Shown: positions 36,801 to 46,849 of the stretch, in pieces | Numbering within the stretch: the first letter of the stretch is position 1 | Layout: each line of letters begins with the position of its first letter | Assembly: GCA_945897465.1 (NCBI GenBank) | Contig: CAMDFK010000001.1 | Span: 124,001 to 188,000 of the forward strand | Source: Limnohabitans sp. Rim8 | Lineage (GTDB): Bacteria > Pseudomonadota > Gammaproteobacteria > Burkholderiales > Burkholderiaceae_C | DNA: 64,000 nucleotides | Direction of reading: 5' to 3' | Made by a program: the position numbers and the translations under genes | The notes under the pieces: model-generated | Told to the model about the DNA's origin: nothing | Database searches by the model: none | The model's input: the letters and a program-made list of their open reading frames with translations, nothing else

Positions 36801-37699
36801 TTCACCGCGATGTTGCCGCCAATGCAGCTGGCTTCGGCAGAGGTCGGGTCGACCGCGAACACAAAACCACCGCGCTCGGCCGCATCGGCCACGCGCTGGG
36901 TCACCACACCGGCTTCAGAGTAAATGGTGGGAATCGGGTGCGCCATGCCGGGCAAGCTGACCATTTCTACCTCGGTCATGGCTTCGAGCTTTTCGGTGTT
37001 GATGACCGCGCTCTTCCAGGTCAGCGGGATGGCGCCACCCGTGTAACCGGTGCCGCCGCCGCGCGGCACAATCGTCAGGCCCAAGTCAATACAGCCCTTG
37101 ACCAACCCAGCCATCTCGGCTTCGGTGTCCGGGGTCAACACCACAAAGGGGTATTCCACGCGCCAGTCGGTGGCATCGGTCACATGGCTGACGCGCGAGA
37201 GGCCATCGAACTTGATGTTGTCCTTGGCGGTCAGACGCCCCAAGGTTTTTTGCACCTGGCTGCGCAGCTTGGCCATGCGGGTGAAGCGCTCGCTGAACTG
37301 GGTCACGGCTTGGCTGGCCATGGCGAGCAGTTGCCCCACCAAGACATCGCGGGCGGCGTCGACACCCGGGGTGCGACGCTTTTGCACCTCGCCCAGGCGA
37401 TGCTGTAAGGCCTCAACCAACAGTTTGCGGCGTGGGGAATTGTCCAGCAGGTCGTCTTGCAAATACGGATTGCGCTCGACCACCCAAATATCGCCCAAGA
37501 CTTCGTAAAGCATGCGGGCAGAGCGGCCCGTGCGGCGCTCGCCGCGCAAATCGTTAAGCAATTCCCATGCCGATTCGCCCAGCAGCCTCAACACGATTTC
37601 ACGATCTGAAAAGCTGGTGTAGTTGTAAGGAATCTCACGCAAGCGCGGCGCATCGGCATCGGCTTGCATCAAAAGTTGGAGTGTGGTGGGTGCATTCAT
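33821..37699 (-). CDS. Very large FAD-linked/Fe-S oxidoreductase (DUF3683 - D-lactate-dehydrogenase-like - CCG domains)
   Basis: 1292-residue fusion. In order: a DUF3683-type N-terminal region (about 1-180); an FAD-binding PCMH domain with [17 protein letters not shown] (near 212-228); an FAD-oxidase C domain with [12 protein letters not shown] and [10 protein letters not shown]; two 4Fe-4S motifs [11 protein letters not shown] (near 820) and [11 protein letters not shown] (near 885); and two CCG domains with [19 protein letters not shown], then HDPCHS, CCGESG and SCPSC. The layout joins GlcD-like flavin and GlcF-like iron-sulfur subunits, so it likely oxidises a 2-hydroxyacid such as D-lactate and feeds quinone. 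Substrate is inferred. It neighbours ubiquinone genes. Confidence 0.92.
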   Translation of the reverse strand: MNAPTTLQLLMQADADAPRLREIPYNYTSFSDREIVLRLLGESAWELLNDLRGERRTGRSARMLYEVLGDIWVVERNPYLQDDLLDNSPRRKLLVEALQHRLGEVQKRRTPGVDAARDVLVGQLLAMASQAVTQFSERFTRMAKLRSQVQKTLGRLTAKDNIKFDGLSRVSHVTDATDWRVEYPFVVLTPDTEAEMAGLVKGCIDLGLTIVPRGGGTGYTGGAIPLTWKSAVINTEKLEAMTEVEMVSLPGMAHPIPTIYSEAGVVTQRVADAAERGGFVFAVDPTSAEASCIGGNIAVNAGGKKAVLWGTALDNLASWRMVTPDAEWLDVVRMDHNMGKIHDADKATFELRYFKADGKTPLRTETLVIPGKSFRKEGLGKDVTDKFLSGLPGVQKEGCDGLITSARWVLHRMPTHVRTVCMEFFGHAREAVPSIVEIKDFMFAEQKRTGTVMAGLEHLDDRYLRAVGYSTKSKRGGFPKMVLIGDIAGDNADDVAKATSEIVRIANSRSGEGFIAISPEARKKFWHDRKKTAAISRHTNAFKVNEDVVIPLPRMAEYTDGIERINIELSLRNKLKLCAEIESFLQRGNLPLGKQEDASDIPSAELLEDRVAQALAVVREVRAQWQGWLSDVDALFPQLQEHSLRASWKTQIRPAFQNIFSGSAFLPILTEVNAIHQRVLKGRVWVALHMHAGDGNVHTNIPVNSDNYEMLQTAHEAVARIMVLARSLDGVISGEHGIGITKLEFLTDAELANFTAYKAKVDPEGRFNKGKLLRGAALTGLGDDVHAADLTHAYTPSFGLMGHESLIMKQSDIGEIAASVKDCLRCGKCKPVCATHVPRANLLYSPRNKILATSLLAEAFLYEEQTRRGISIKHWQEFEDVADHCTVCHKCLSPCPVNIDFGEVSMNMRNLLRKMGQKSFRPGNAAAMFMLNATNPETIKLARAAMVGVGMRAQRFVAGLFKGVARKQTSAPPASVGHAPIKEQVIHFINKKMPGNLPKKTARALLDIEDNDYVPIIRDPKATTSESEAVFYFPGCGSERLFSQVGLATQAMLWHVGVQTVLPPGYLCCGYPQKGSGQFDKAEKIITDNRVLFHRVANTLNYLDIKTVVVSCGTCYDQLQGYQFDKIFPGCRIIDIHEFLLEKGMKLDAGGAYLYHDPCHSPMKQQEPMKTVKALMGDNVLESKRCCGESGTLGVTRPDISTQVRFRKEEELLKGEAALRSSGALAPQANVKILTSCPSCLQGLSRFGDDMKNGLLEADYIVVEMAKHILGEEWMPEYVNAANAGGIERVLV

Positions 37700-37971
37700 A
37701 AAGGGTTGCGCGGTCAAATGCGAGGCAAAACGCGTTCAGCCAAACTTGCACGCAGGCGTCTAACCGGCTTTGTGGAGATGTTACCGCAGTGCAACAAACA
37801 CGCGCTTGGGGTGGGGACACCCAAAAGCCATCCATCGGGTAACCAAGCGAGGTTTTGAAACATTCAAATCTTCTTCAGGTGTTCACACATTTGTCAAATT
37901 AAAGCATTGGAATAAGCCCTGAAATCAATTCATCCCGAATTGTTCACAACAGCACTTTTTTTGGAGCTCCC

Positions 37972-39276
37972 ATGAAACTGAGACTTGCCTTCACATCCAT
38001 GGCTTTGGCCTTGTCCGCCTTGAGCGCACAAGCACAAACAGAAATCCAAATGTGGCACTCCATGAGTGGCGCATTGGGTGAGTGGGTCAATGGCCTGGCC
38101 AACGGCTACAACCAATCCCAAAAAGAATTCAAAGTTATCCCTGTTTTCAAAGGCAATTACGACGAATCCATGACAGCCGCGATGGCGGCATTTCGTGGCG
38201 GCAATGCACCCCATGTTTTGCAAGTGTTTGAAGTCGGCACCGCCACCATGATGTACAGCAAAGGCGCCATCGTGCCCGTGGCCAAGGTCATGAAGGACGC
38301 GGGTTACAAGTTTGACCCCTCGGTCTACATTCCTGCTGTGGCCGGTTACTACACAGCGCCCAATGGCGATATCCAAAGTTTGCCTTTCAACAGCTCCACC
38401 CCCGTTTTTTGGTACAACAAAGACGCTTTCAAAGCCGCCGGGCTTGATCCTGAGTCGCCACCCAAAACTTGGGCCGAATTGACTTTGGCCGCCAGCAAAC
38501 TCAAAGCCAGTGGTCACAAGTGCCCCTTCACAACAGCATGGCAAACATGGGTCCACTTGGAGACATTTTCTGCTTGGCATGACGTTGAGTTTGCGACCCA
38601 GCGCAACGGATTCAAGGGCCTCAATGCCCGCCTGAATGTCACATCGCCACTGCATGTGCGCCACATTGAAAACCTGGCCAGCATGTCGGCCAATGGTTTG
38701 TTTGTTTACAAAGGCCGTGCAGGTGCAGCGGGTGCCACCTTCGAATCGGGCGAGTGCGCCATGTACACCAACTCTTCGGCAGCCTATGCGGGCATCAAGC
38801 GCAATGCCAAGTTTGCATTCGGTGTCGGCACATTGCCCTATTACCCAGATGTCAAAGGTGCCCCCCAAAACACCATCATCGGTGGTGCCAGCCTGTGGGT
38901 GATGGCTGGCAAGAAATCCAATGAGTACAAAGGTGTTGCAGGATTTTTTGACTACCTGTCTAAGACCGATGTACAAGCTCAGGCCCACCAGCAAACTGGC
39001 TACCTGCCCATCACCACAGCGGCATTCCAAGCCACTGAAAAATCAGGTTTTTACAAACAAAACCCCGGCACCGATATTTCAGTGACCCAGATGGTTCGCA
39101 AAACCACGGACCGCTCACAGGGCATCCGTTTGGGTAACTTCGTTCAAATTCGCACCATCATGGACGAGGAATTGGAACAAGTTTGGGCAGGCAAAAAGAG
39201 CGCCAAAGATGGTCTTGAAGCCATCAAAAAGCGCGGTGACGAATTGTTGGTCCGTTTCGAAAACGCCAACCGTTAA
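37972..39276 (+). CDS. ugpB: sn-Glycerol-3-phosphate ABC transporter binding protein
   Basis: 434-residue periplasmic receptor with a 23-residue signal peptide ending AQA. TEIQMWHSMSGALGEWVNGLANGYNQ, ALYKKP-like central strands and GFFDYLSK are standard for UgpB, which binds glycerol-3-phosphate and glycerophosphodiesters. GGAG at 37962 sets the start. It begins the ugpBAECQ operon; a strong hairpin separates it from ugpA. The 272 bases upstream carry no gene and presumably the promoter; I could not identify a convincing Pho box. Confidence 0.94.
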   Translation: MKLRLAFTSMALALSALSAQAQTEIQMWHSMSGALGEWVNGLANGYNQSQKEFKVIPVFKGNYDESMTAAMAAFRGGNAPHVLQVFEVGTATMMYSKGAIVPVAKVMKDAGYKFDPSVYIPAVAGYYTAPNGDIQSLPFNSSTPVFWYNKDAFKAAGLDPESPPKTWAELTLAASKLKASGHKCPFTTAWQTWVHLETFSAWHDVEFATQRNGFKGLNARLNVTSPLHVRHIENLASMSANGLFVYKGRAGAAGATFESGECAMYTNSSAAYAGIKRNAKFAFGVGTLPYYPDVKGAPQNTIIGGASLWVMAGKKSNEYKGVAGFFDYLSKTDVQAQAHQQTGYLPITTAAFQATEKSGFYKQNPGTDISVTQMVRKTTDRSQGIRLGNFVQIRTIMDEELEQVWAGKKSAKDGLEAIKKRGDELLVRFENANR

Positions 39277-39300
39277 CGTCTAAGCCGATTTTCGGCACGA

Positions 39301-39340
39301 ACTCGACTTGCGACCACGCGCAAGTCGAGTCTTTTCTTTT
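39301..39340 (+). terminator. Strong intercistronic terminator-like hairpin between ugpB and ugpA
   Basis: ACTCGACTTGCG and CGCAAGTCGAGT form a perfect 12-bp stem with the loop ACCACG, followed by CTTTTCTTTT. It has the full shape of a rho-independent terminator inside an operon, likely cutting down transcription of the downstream genes. Confidence 0.8.
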
Positions 39341-39360
39341 CGGATTTTCAGCTCAGCGCC

Positions 39361-40248
39361 ATGACATTTGAAAAAAGAGTCCGGTTCCGATCGTCTTGGC
39401 TCCCTTGGGCTTTGGTCGCACCCCAATTGGTGGTGGTGGTGCTGTTCTTTTTCTGGCCCGCAGGGCAAGCATTGCTGGAAAGCGTGTTTGAGTCTGACGC
39501 ATTTGGCATGAGCTCCACGTTCATCGGACTGGACAACTTTGAACGCCTTTTTGCCGACGAAACCTACCTTCAGTCCTTTTCAACCACCGCTATTTTTTCT
39601 ATATGGGTAGCGGGTAGTGGTCTTACGATTTCACTGCTTTTGGCGGTCATGGCCGACCGTATTGTTCAAGGCGGCCTGTTTTACAAAACATCCTTGATCG
39701 TTCCCTATGCCATCGCGCCTGCGGTGGTGGGCGTTTTATGGGTTTTCATGTTCACGCCCTCGATGGGGGTGATCAGCCACGCACTCATGCTGGCGGGTCT
39801 GGATTGGAATCACCTGCTCAACAGCACACACGCCATGGCCTTGATTGTGACTGCAGCGGTCTGGAAGCAGATTTCCTACAACTTCCTGTTCTTTTTGGCT
39901 GCTTTGCAATCGGTGCCCAAAAGTCTGCTGGAAGCTGCCGCCATCGATGGTGCTGGCCCCTGGACCCGCTTTTGGACCATCCAGTTGCCACTCATCACGC
40001 CCACGGCTTTTTTCTTGTTGGTGGTCAATATCGTTTATGCGTTTTTTGACACCTTCGCCATCATCGACGCCACCACCAGCGGCGGGCCTGGCAAGGACAC
40101 GGCCATTTTGGTTTACAAGGTGTACCAAGACGGCTTCAAGGCCATGGATTTGGGCGGATCGGCAGCCCAATCAGTGGTCCTGATGGCCATTGTGATTGCC
40201 CTCACGATTTTGCAGTTTCGCTACATCGAAAAACGCGTGAACTACTGA
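39361..40248 (+). CDS. ugpA: sn-Glycerol-3-phosphate ABC transporter permease UgpA
   Basis: 295-residue permease with six membrane segments. The EAA loop reads [23 protein letters not shown], and [30 protein letters not shown] is characteristic of UgpA. It pairs with UgpE to form the membrane channel. It starts 20 bases after the hairpin following ugpB. Confidence 0.94.
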   Translation: MTFEKRVRFRSSWLPWALVAPQLVVVVLFFFWPAGQALLESVFESDAFGMSSTFIGLDNFERLFADETYLQSFSTTAIFSIWVAGSGLTISLLLAVMADRIVQGGLFYKTSLIVPYAIAPAVVGVLWVFMFTPSMGVISHALMLAGLDWNHLLNSTHAMALIVTAAVWKQISYNFLFFLAALQSVPKSLLEAAAIDGAGPWTRFWTIQLPLITPTAFFLLVVNIVYAFFDTFAIIDATTSGGPGKDTAILVYKVYQDGFKAMDLGGSAAQSVVLMAIVIALTILQFRYIEKRVNY

Positions 40249-40267
40249 CATCTCTTGGTACACATCC

Positions 40268-41125
40268 ATGATCGAACGTCGTCCTCTGGCCACTTTTTTA
40301 TCCCATCTGATCGTGATGGTGGGTGTCTTGATCGTGGCCTTTCCCGTGGTTCTGGCACTGGTTGCGACCACCCAAACCAGCGAGCAAATCGTCCAAAATT
40401 TCCCCATGTCCATGGTGCCTGGGGACAATATTTGGTCAAGCTTTCATCAGGCCTTGTTTGGCGGTCAAACGGCCAAAGGCAATACATTGCCTGCTGTGGC
40501 CCCCATGTTGTGGGTGAGTTTGGTCAGTGCCATCGTCATATCCGTTGGGAAAATTGTCATCTCACTGCTGTCAGCCTTTGCGATTGTTTATTTCCGATTC
40601 CCCTTCCGGAATCTGATTTTCTGGATGATTTTCATCACATTGATGCTGCCCGTTGAGGTGCGCATCTTGCCGACTTATGCCGTGGTGTCGTCGCTGGGCA
40701 TGCTGGATACGTATGCGGGCTTGACCTTGCCCTTGATCGCCTCTGCCACCGCCACATTTTTGTTTCGTCAGTTTTTTCTGACCGTACCAGACGAGTTGGT
40801 GGAGGCCGCACGCATGGATGGCGCGGGACCCATGCGGTTTTTTCTGGATATTTTGTTGCCGCTGTCTCGCACGTCGATCGCGGCTTTGTTTGTGATCCAG
40901 TTCATCTACGGGTGGAACCAGTACCTCTGGCCGCTGTTGGTGACCACCCGTGAAGACATGTACCCCATCGTCATGGGAATCCGGCGCTTGATGGCGGGAG
41001 GCGATGCCTCTACCGAATGGAACGTGGTCATGGCCACCGCGATCTTGGCCATGCTGCCCCCAGCGCTCGTCGTAATCCTGATGCAAAAATGGTTCGTCAA
41101 AGGACTGGTTGATACGGAAAAATAA
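40268..41125 (+). CDS. ugpE: sn-Glycerol-3-phosphate ABC transporter permease UgpE
   Basis: 285-residue permease with six membrane segments, EAA loop [24 protein letters not shown], and [24 protein letters not shown], typical of UgpE. It follows ugpA by 19 bases and completes the transmembrane dimer. Confidence 0.95.
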   Translation: MIERRPLATFLSHLIVMVGVLIVAFPVVLALVATTQTSEQIVQNFPMSMVPGDNIWSSFHQALFGGQTAKGNTLPAVAPMLWVSLVSAIVISVGKIVISLLSAFAIVYFRFPFRNLIFWMIFITLMLPVEVRILPTYAVVSSLGMLDTYAGLTLPLIASATATFLFRQFFLTVPDELVEAARMDGAGPMRFFLDILLPLSRTSIAALFVIQFIYGWNQYLWPLLVTTREDMYPIVMGIRRLMAGGDASTEWNVVMATAILAMLPPALVVILMQKWFVKGLVDTEK

Positions 41126-41132
41126 ATACGCC

Positions 41133-41167
41133 GGGGACAGACCAATGCGAAGCGTTGCTCTGTCCTC
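41133..41167 (+). other. Long imperfect hairpin between ugpE and ugpC
   Basis: GGGGACAGA pairs with TCTGTCCTC and the inner CAATGC/GCGTTG extend the stem to about 15 pairs with one mismatch and G-U pairs around a GAA loop. There is no T-run, so it is more likely an mRNA-processing or stabilising element than a terminator. Confidence 0.55.
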
Positions 41168-41187
41168 GTCAAATTAACAAAAAACAT

Positions 41188-42201
41188 ATGGCTGCCATCA
41201 CCCTTTCTCACCTCCTCAAAACCTATGGCACAGGTGCCAAGGCCAACACCGTCATTCACGACCTGAGCGCAGAGATCACTCACGGTGAATTCGTGGTCAT
41301 CGTGGGCCCTTCAGGCTGCGGCAAATCCACTTTGCTGCGCATGGTGGCGGGCTTGGAAGACATCTCGGGCGGCACGATTTCGATCGGTGAACGTATCGTC
41401 AACGACCTGGAACCGGCCGAGCGCGACATCGCGATGGTGTTTCAGAACTACGCGCTTTACCCGCACATGAGCGTGTTCGACAACATGGCCTATGGCTTGA
41501 AAATCGCCAAGGTTCCTGTGGACGAGATCAAGGCTCGCGTGGACAAGGCTGCAGGCATTCTGGAACTCTCTCACCTGCTGCAGCGCAAGCCGCGCGAGCT
41601 TTCAGGCGGTCAGCGCCAACGCGTGGCCATGGGCCGAGCCATCGTGCGCCAGCCGCAGGTGTTCTTGTTTGACGAGCCGCTGTCGAATCTGGACGCCAAA
41701 CTGCGTGCCCAGACGCGGCTGGAGATTCAAAAGCTGCACCGCGAACTCGGCATCACCAGCCTGTTTGTGACGCACGACCAAGTCGAAGCCATGACCCTGG
41801 CCCAGCGCATGATCGTCATGAACGGCGGCCACATGGAACAGTTCGGCACGCCCGAAGAGGTCTACAACCGCCCAGCCAGCACCTTTGTAGCCGGCTTCAT
41901 TGGCTCGCCCCCGATGAACTTGCTCCAACAAGCCCCGCAGACCCCGGCAGGCCGTATCTTGGGCATTCGCCCCGAGCATGTGGACGTCACCCCAACGGGT
42001 TGGCCTTTGCAGGTGGAAACCGTGGAGCTGCTCGGAGCCGAGCGGCTGGTACACGCCCGCATGGGCGCGGAAAGTCTGACGCTGCGCCTGGACGCCTCTT
42101 TGCCCGCCCCGTCAGCTGGGGAGTCCTTTTGCATCACCCCTCGTGCGGATAAACTGCACTGGTTTGATGCCCAAACGGGCCAACGCATCACCACGGCATG
42201 A
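41188..42201 (+). CDS. ugpC: sn-Glycerol-3-phosphate ABC transporter ATPase UgpC
   Basis: 337-residue ABC ATPase: Walker [10 protein letters not shown], signature [14 protein letters not shown], Walker [13 protein letters not shown]-loop VTHDQVEAM, and a C-terminal MOBE/TOBE regulatory domain with [10 protein letters not shown]. It energises uptake through UgpAE. ATG 41188 gives the family's usual N-terminus. It overlaps ugpQ by ATGA. Confidence 0.95.
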   Translation: MAAITLSHLLKTYGTGAKANTVIHDLSAEITHGEFVVIVGPSGCGKSTLLRMVAGLEDISGGTISIGERIVNDLEPAERDIAMVFQNYALYPHMSVFDNMAYGLKIAKVPVDEIKARVDKAAGILELSHLLQRKPRELSGGQRQRVAMGRAIVRQPQVFLFDEPLSNLDAKLRAQTRLEIQKLHRELGITSLFVTHDQVEAMTLAQRMIVMNGGHMEQFGTPEEVYNRPASTFVAGFIGSPPMNLLQQAPQTPAGRILGIRPEHVDVTPTGWPLQVETVELLGAERLVHARMGAESLTLRLDASLPAPSAGESFCITPRADKLHWFDAQTGQRITTA

Positions 42202-42953
42202 AACCCGACATCTCCACCCTCCCCGACTGGCCCTACCCGCTTTGGATCGCGCACCGGGGCGCGGGTAAGCTCGCCCCCGAAAACACCCTGACCGCCTTTC
42301 GCTTGGGTGCCGCGCACGGCTACCGCATGTTCGAGTGCGACGCCAAACTCAGCGCCGACGGCGTGGTGTTCTTGATGCACGACACCACACTGGAGCGCAC
42401 CACCAACGGTCAAGGAATTGGCGGTGACCTGCCCTGGCATGCGCTGTCACAACTGGATGCGGGCAGCTGGCATTCGCGCACTTTTGCGGGGGAGGCCCTG
42501 CCCACACTTGAAGCACTGGGCCGGTTTTGCCTCTCCAACGACCACTTGCTCAACATCGAAATCAAACCCACGCCGGGCACCGAAGCCGCCACGGGCGAGG
42601 CCGTGGCCCGCTTGGCCGCCCGCCTGTGGGCGGGTGCTGCCGTTTCGCCCCTGTTGACTTCATTCAAACCCGATGCATTAGCGGCGGCAAAAGCTGCGGC
42701 ACCCGAGCTGCCTCGCGGCCTGCTGGTCGACACGCTGTGGTCCGGATGGTTTGAAAAAGCCCAGGAGCTCGAATGCGTGGCCGTGGTGGCCAACTACGCG
42801 CTGTGGGAGGCGGCCAGCGTGGATCAAGTCCACGGCGCAGGCATGCGGTGCCTGAGCTACACCGTCAACGACGACTGGGCCGCCCAGCACCTGCTGGCCC
42901 TGGGCACCGACGGCATCATCACCGACCGGGTGGATCTGTTCAGCCCGGGTTAA
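42198..42953 (+). CDS. ugpQ: Glycerophosphodiester phosphodiesterase UgpQ
   Basis: 251-residue cytosolic enzyme that splits glycerophosphodiesters into glycerol-3-phosphate and an alcohol. The GDPD fold is marked by [19 protein letters not shown] (catalytic His and Glu), [17 protein letters not shown] with the second histidine, and [10 protein letters not shown]. No signal peptide. Coupled to ugpC by overlap, so phosphodiesters imported by UgpBAEC are hydrolysed inside. Confidence 0.95.
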   Translation: MKPDISTLPDWPYPLWIAHRGAGKLAPENTLTAFRLGAAHGYRMFECDAKLSADGVVFLMHDTTLERTTNGQGIGGDLPWHALSQLDAGSWHSRTFAGEALPTLEALGRFCLSNDHLLNIEIKPTPGTEAATGEAVARLAARLWAGAAVSPLLTSFKPDALAAAKAAAPELPRGLLVDTLWSGWFEKAQELECVAVVANYALWEAASVDQVHGAGMRCLSYTVNDDWAAQHLLALGTDGIITDRVDLFSPG

Positions 42954-43025
42954 AACCAGGGACAATCAGAAGCCAAGGGGCATGGGCCCAAACAAGACGA
43001 TCTTGAGGGTGGTCTCAGGAAATTC

Positions 43026-43301
43026 TTATTGGGTGGCCCAGCCCCGCTGCATCAGCCACTCGGTCGTCGCGGCCACCAGCACCAGGGCAATGTATGTGCT
43101 CATCTTGCCGTCCTGCCCGTGCAACCACAGCCCACCCGCCAGCACCACCAGCCCGCTCAGGGCCTGCACTGCCATGCGGCGGCGCAGGCCCGTGCGGCCT
43201 GGTCCCATGACCCAACGCCCGGCCAAAGGCATGAACAAGGCCATCGCCAAAGCAGGCAATGCAAAATTGAAGAGGTGCACAGCCAGTTGCCAAAACGTCA
43301 T
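43026..43301 (-). CDS. Small hypothetical membrane protein
   Basis: 91 residues with about three hydrophobic segments (5-30, 45-60, 68-85), beginning MTFWQLAVHLFNFALPALAM. I do not recognise the family. GGAG nine bases before ATG 43301 and the regular hydrophobic pattern support a real gene. It lies alone on the minus strand between ugpQ and hemA. Confidence 0.6.
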   Translation of the reverse strand: MTFWQLAVHLFNFALPALAMALFMPLAGRWVMGPGRTGLRRRMAVQALSGLVVLAGGLWLHGQDGKMSTYIALVLVAATTEWLMQRGWATQ

Positions 43302-43405
43302 GAAGCATCACTCCGAAGGTTCCGGACGCGCCCAAGAGCTCCGGACCTGAAATTGTGCATGCAAAACCTCGTCTACTTTTTTGGCGCCCATTGTGTCAAG
43401 CAAAG

Positions 43406-43426
43406 TTGACAGGTCGTGCCTATAAT
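43406..43426 (+). promoter_or_regulatory. Candidate hemA promoter elements
   Basis: A consensus TTGACA (43406-43411) and a consensus TATAAT (43421-43426) lie in front of hemA, but only 9 bases apart instead of about 17, so they cannot be one ordinary sigma-70 promoter. With TATAAT as the -10 box, transcription would begin at about 43433, next to the hemA ATG. Confidence 0.4.
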
Positions 43427-43433
43427 GCCCCTC

Positions 43434-44705
43434 ATGCCTGTATGGACCCTGGGTTTGAACCACACCACTGCACCGCTGGATCTGCGCGGTCGGTTTGCGT
43501 TCGCCGTGGACAAACTGGTCCCCACCCTGCAGGGCCTGCGCCGTGACTTGTCCCAGCGCATTTCGCAAGAGCCCGAAGCGGCTATTTTGTCGACCTGCAA
43601 CCGCACCGAAATTTATTGTGCCGCCGAGCAGGCGGCCACCAATGACACCTTGCGTTGGTTGGCCCAAACCGGTGGCGTGAGCGCGTCGGAGCTGCACGCC
43701 CACACCTACTTGCTCGAAGGCAACGAAGCCGCCCGCCATGCGTTCCGTGTGGCCAGTGGCCTCGACTCCATGGTGCTGGGCGAGGCCCAAATTCTGGGCC
43801 AACTCAAAGATGCCGTGCGTGCCGCCGAGCAGGCTGGTGCATTGGGCAGCACCCTGAACCAACTGTTCCAGCGCAGCTTTGCCGTGGCGAAGGAAGTGCG
43901 CAGCTCCACCGAAATCGGGGCCCACTCCATCAGCATGGCCGCCGCCTCGGTGCGCCTGGCCAGCCAGCTGTTCGAAAACCTGCAAAACATCCGCATTCTG
44001 TTTGTCGGCGCGGGTGAAATGAACGAGTTGGTGGCCACACACTTTGCAGCCAAGCAGCCCAAAGGCATGGTGATCGCCAACCGCAGCCTGGACCGCGCCG
44101 AATTGCTGGCCCACCGCTTTGGGGCCGATGTCATGCCCCTGGCCGACTTGCCCGAGCGCCTGCACGAATTCGACGCCGTCATCAGCTGCACCGCCAGCAC
44201 CTTGCCGCTGATTGGCCTAGGCGCGGTCGAGCGGGCCTTAAAAAAACGCAAGTACCGCCCCATGTTCATGGTCGATTTGGCGGTGCCGCGTGACATCGAA
44301 CCCGAAGTCAAATCGCTCGCAGACGTCTACCTCTACACCGTGGACGACCTGGCCAGCGTGGTGCAAACCGGCCAGGCCCACCGACAAGCGGCCGTGGCCG
44401 AAGCCGAGGTCATCATCGATGCCGGTGTGCAAAGCTTCATGCACTGGATGGGCCAGCGCGGCGCCGTGCCCCTGATCCAGCAGTTGCAAAACCAGGCCGA
44501 CGCTTGGCGCGAAGCCGAACTGGCCCGCGCCCGTAAGTTGCTGGCCCGGGGCGACGACCCCATTGCCGTGATGGAGGCTTTGTCCAAGGGCCTGACCCAG
44601 AAGATGCTGCACGGCGCTCTGGCCGAGCTGCGCGGGGCAGACCCTGAACAACGCGAGCAGACCATGCAAACGGTGCAGCGCGTTTTCTTGCGCAAAGAGC
44701 GTTAG
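43434..44705 (+). CDS. hemA: Glutamyl-tRNA reductase
   Basis: 423-residue enzyme that reduces glutamyl-tRNA to glutamate-1-semialdehyde, the first step of haem synthesis. The N-terminus [16 protein letters not shown], the active-site cysteine in [26 protein letters not shown] and the NADPH domain with [12 protein letters not shown] are all present. Upstream in-frame GTG/ATG codons exist at 43416 and 43425; ATG 43434 gives the family start. Followed by prfA and prmC, the order hemA-prfA-prmC being conserved in many proteobacteria. Confidence 0.96.
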   Translation: MPVWTLGLNHTTAPLDLRGRFAFAVDKLVPTLQGLRRDLSQRISQEPEAAILSTCNRTEIYCAAEQAATNDTLRWLAQTGGVSASELHAHTYLLEGNEAARHAFRVASGLDSMVLGEAQILGQLKDAVRAAEQAGALGSTLNQLFQRSFAVAKEVRSSTEIGAHSISMAAASVRLASQLFENLQNIRILFVGAGEMNELVATHFAAKQPKGMVIANRSLDRAELLAHRFGADVMPLADLPERLHEFDAVISCTASTLPLIGLGAVERALKKRKYRPMFMVDLAVPRDIEPEVKSLADVYLYTVDDLASVVQTGQAHRQAAVAEAEVIIDAGVQSFMHWMGQRGAVPLIQQLQNQADAWREAELARARKLLARGDDPIAVMEALSKGLTQKMLHGALAELRGADPEQREQTMQTVQRVFLRKER

Positions 44706-44824
44706 CGGCTGACTGAGCAGGTCGGGGCTTGCGCACCGACAACCTCTCTGTCCCGGCTGCCTGCAGCGTCTGCCCCGCCTCAGGGCCAGCGCCGCGATCC
44801 AAGCCCCCAACTGTTCCCGCCCGC

Positions 44825-45913
44825 ATGAAACCCTTCCTCATCCAACAACTCGAACGCTACGCCCTGCGCTTGACCGAGCTGGACTTTTTGCTGTCCCGCG
44901 AAGACATCATGGCCGACATGACGCAGTTCCTGAAGCTCTCACGCGAACATGCCGAGGTCAGCGCTGTGGCCTCGCGTTTTGCCCGCTTTCAGCAGCGCAA
45001 CGCGGACCTGGCCGCCGCACAAGCAATGCTCGATGAGGAAGACATGCGCGAGATGGCCGAAGAAGAAGCGGTCAGCGCCAGCGCCGAGCTGCAAAGCTTG
45101 GAAGCAGAGTTGCAGCGCATGCTGTTGCCCAAAGACCCGGACGATGCCCGCCCGGCGTTTGTCGAAATCCGGGCCGGCACCGGGGGCGACGAGTCGGCCC
45201 TTTTTGCCGCCGATTTGCTGCGGATGTACACGCGCTACGCTGAAAGCCAGGGCTGGCGGTGCGAGATCGTCTCCGAATCGATGAGCGAGCTGGGTGGCTA
45301 CAAAGAAGTCGTGGTGCGCATCGAGGGTGACCAGGTGTATGGCGCACTCAAGTTCGAATCCGGCGGCCACCGGGTGCAGCGCGTGCCCGCAACCGAGACC
45401 CAAGGCCGCATCCACACCAGCGCCTGCACCGTGGCCGTGCTGGCCGAGCCGGACGAAGCCGAGGCCATCAAAATCAACCCATCGGACCTGCGCATCGACA
45501 CCTACCGCGCCAGCGGTGCGGGTGGGCAGCACATCAACAAAACCGACTCGGCCGTGCGCATCACCCACCTGCCCACCGGCATCGTGGCCGAATGCCAGGA
45601 CGGCCGCAGCCAGCACAGCAACAAGGCCCAAGCCCTGAAGGTGCTGACCGCCCGCATCCAGGAAAAAGACCGGTCCGAACGCGCCGCCAAAGACGCGGCC
45701 GAGCGCAAAAGCCTGATCGGCAGCGGCGACCGCTCGGACCGTATCCGCACCTACAACTTCCCGCAAGGGCGCCTGACCGACCACCGCATCAACCTGACTT
45801 TGTACAAGCTGCTGAGCATCATGGAGGGCGATTTGCAGGACGTGGTGCATGCGCTGCAAAGCTACGAAGCGGCCGAACAGCTGGCCGCGCTGGAAATCGG
45901 GGCCACCGCCTGA
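44825..45913 (+). CDS. prfA: Peptide chain release factor 1
   Basis: 362-residue class I release factor, ending translation at UAA and UAG. The GGQ motif sits in [13 protein letters not shown] (about residue 230), and [10 protein letters not shown] and the C-terminal [11 protein letters not shown] are typical of RF1. ATG 44825 is chosen; the upstream open stretch is not conserved-looking. Its last base is shared with the prmC start (TGATG), so its own modifying enzyme is coupled to it. Confidence 0.97.
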   Translation: MKPFLIQQLERYALRLTELDFLLSREDIMADMTQFLKLSREHAEVSAVASRFARFQQRNADLAAAQAMLDEEDMREMAEEEAVSASAELQSLEAELQRMLLPKDPDDARPAFVEIRAGTGGDESALFAADLLRMYTRYAESQGWRCEIVSESMSELGGYKEVVVRIEGDQVYGALKFESGGHRVQRVPATETQGRIHTSACTVAVLAEPDEAEAIKINPSDLRIDTYRASGAGGQHINKTDSAVRITHLPTGIVAECQDGRSQHSNKAQALKVLTARIQEKDRSERAAKDAAERKSLIGSGDRSDRIRTYNFPQGRLTDHRINLTLYKLLSIMEGDLQDVVHALQSYEAAEQLAALEIGATA

Positions 45914-46764
45914 TGCAAACCACCCTGGCCGAATGTCTGCGCCAAGCCCAAGCCCGTGGCTTGGCCCGGGTGGACGCGCAGATCTTGCTGCTGCACAGCC
46001 TGCAACGCCCGCTGCATGACCGCGCCTGGCTGCTGGCCCACGACTGCGACACCCTGACGCCTGAGCAAGCAGCCGCGTGGCAAGACGCGCTCAAGCGTCG
46101 CTTGCAGGGTGAGCCCGTGGCCTACATCACGGGGTGCAAGGATTTTTTTGGCCTGACGCTGGCCGTGGATGCGCGTGTGCTGGACCCGCGCCCCGATACC
46201 GAAACGTTGGTGGAGTGGGCTCTGGCGTGCCTGCCTGAATCCGAACCTGAAACACGCTCGCCCCGCATTCTGGACCTGGGCACGGGCAGCGGCGCAGTGG
46301 CTTTGGCGCTGCAACACGCCCGGCCCGATACCGCCGTGTGGGCCGTGGACGCGAGCGAAGACGCCCTGGCCGTGGCCCGCACCAACGCCGCCCGCTTGCA
46401 GCTGGGCGTGCAATTCATCACCAGCAATTGGCTGAACGCGGTGGATGTCCAGCACACAGGCCGCTTTGACCTCATCGTCTCCAACCCACCCTACGTGGCC
46501 GAGGGTGACCCGCACCTGGCCGCCCTGAAGCACGAGCCCCTGCAGGCCCTGAGCAGCGGCCCCGACGGCTTGGATGACATCCGCCAAATCATCGCCCAAG
46601 CCCCTGCCTGCCTGGCCCCGGGCGGATGGTTGCTGCTTGAACACGGCTGGGACCAGGCTGACGCGGTGCAAGCCCTGCTGCGCGAGGCCGGGTTGGTTCA
46701 GGTGCAGTCGCGCCGTGATCTGGGCGGCATCGAGCGCTGCACAGCCGCTTCCATGCCGAAGTGA
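45913..46764 (+). CDS. prmC: Release-factor glutamine methyltransferase
   Basis: 283-residue SAM-dependent enzyme that methylates the glutamine of the GGQ motif in RF1/RF2. An N-terminal helical domain binds the factor; the catalytic part holds the SAM motif LDLGTGSGAVALAL and the NPPY motif in IVSNPPYVAEGD. GEPVAYITGCKDFFGL and the DPRPDTETLVE segment are also typical. It begins on the prfA stop codon. Confidence 0.95.
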   Translation: MQTTLAECLRQAQARGLARVDAQILLLHSLQRPLHDRAWLLAHDCDTLTPEQAAAWQDALKRRLQGEPVAYITGCKDFFGLTLAVDARVLDPRPDTETLVEWALACLPESEPETRSPRILDLGTGSGAVALALQHARPDTAVWAVDASEDALAVARTNAARLQLGVQFITSNWLNAVDVQHTGRFDLIVSNPPYVAEGDPHLAALKHEPLQALSSGPDGLDDIRQIIAQAPACLAPGGWLLLEHGWDQADAVQALLREAGLVQVQSRRDLGGIERCTAASMPK

Positions 46765-46849
46765 CAGCAACACCCCTGTGAAAATGGCAGACTTTCAATC
46801 AGAGACATAATTCACCCCACTCGATACCGACCCTTTTTGGAGCAACACC

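Noticed and set aside
35747-37408. 553-codon plus-strand frame opposite the large oxidoreductase
   Set aside because: Antisense shadow; composition dominated by His, Gln, Ala and Gly with no recognisable fold.
37700-37971. Possible Pho box in front of ugpB
   Set aside because: TTCACA and TTGTCA stretches near 37881-37896 do not give two well-matched 7-base repeats at the right spacing.
37930-39030. 366-codon open frame on the minus strand opposite ugpB
   Set aside because: Shadow of ugpB with cysteine-rich, domain-free translation; ugpB itself has signal peptide, ribosome site and family motifs.
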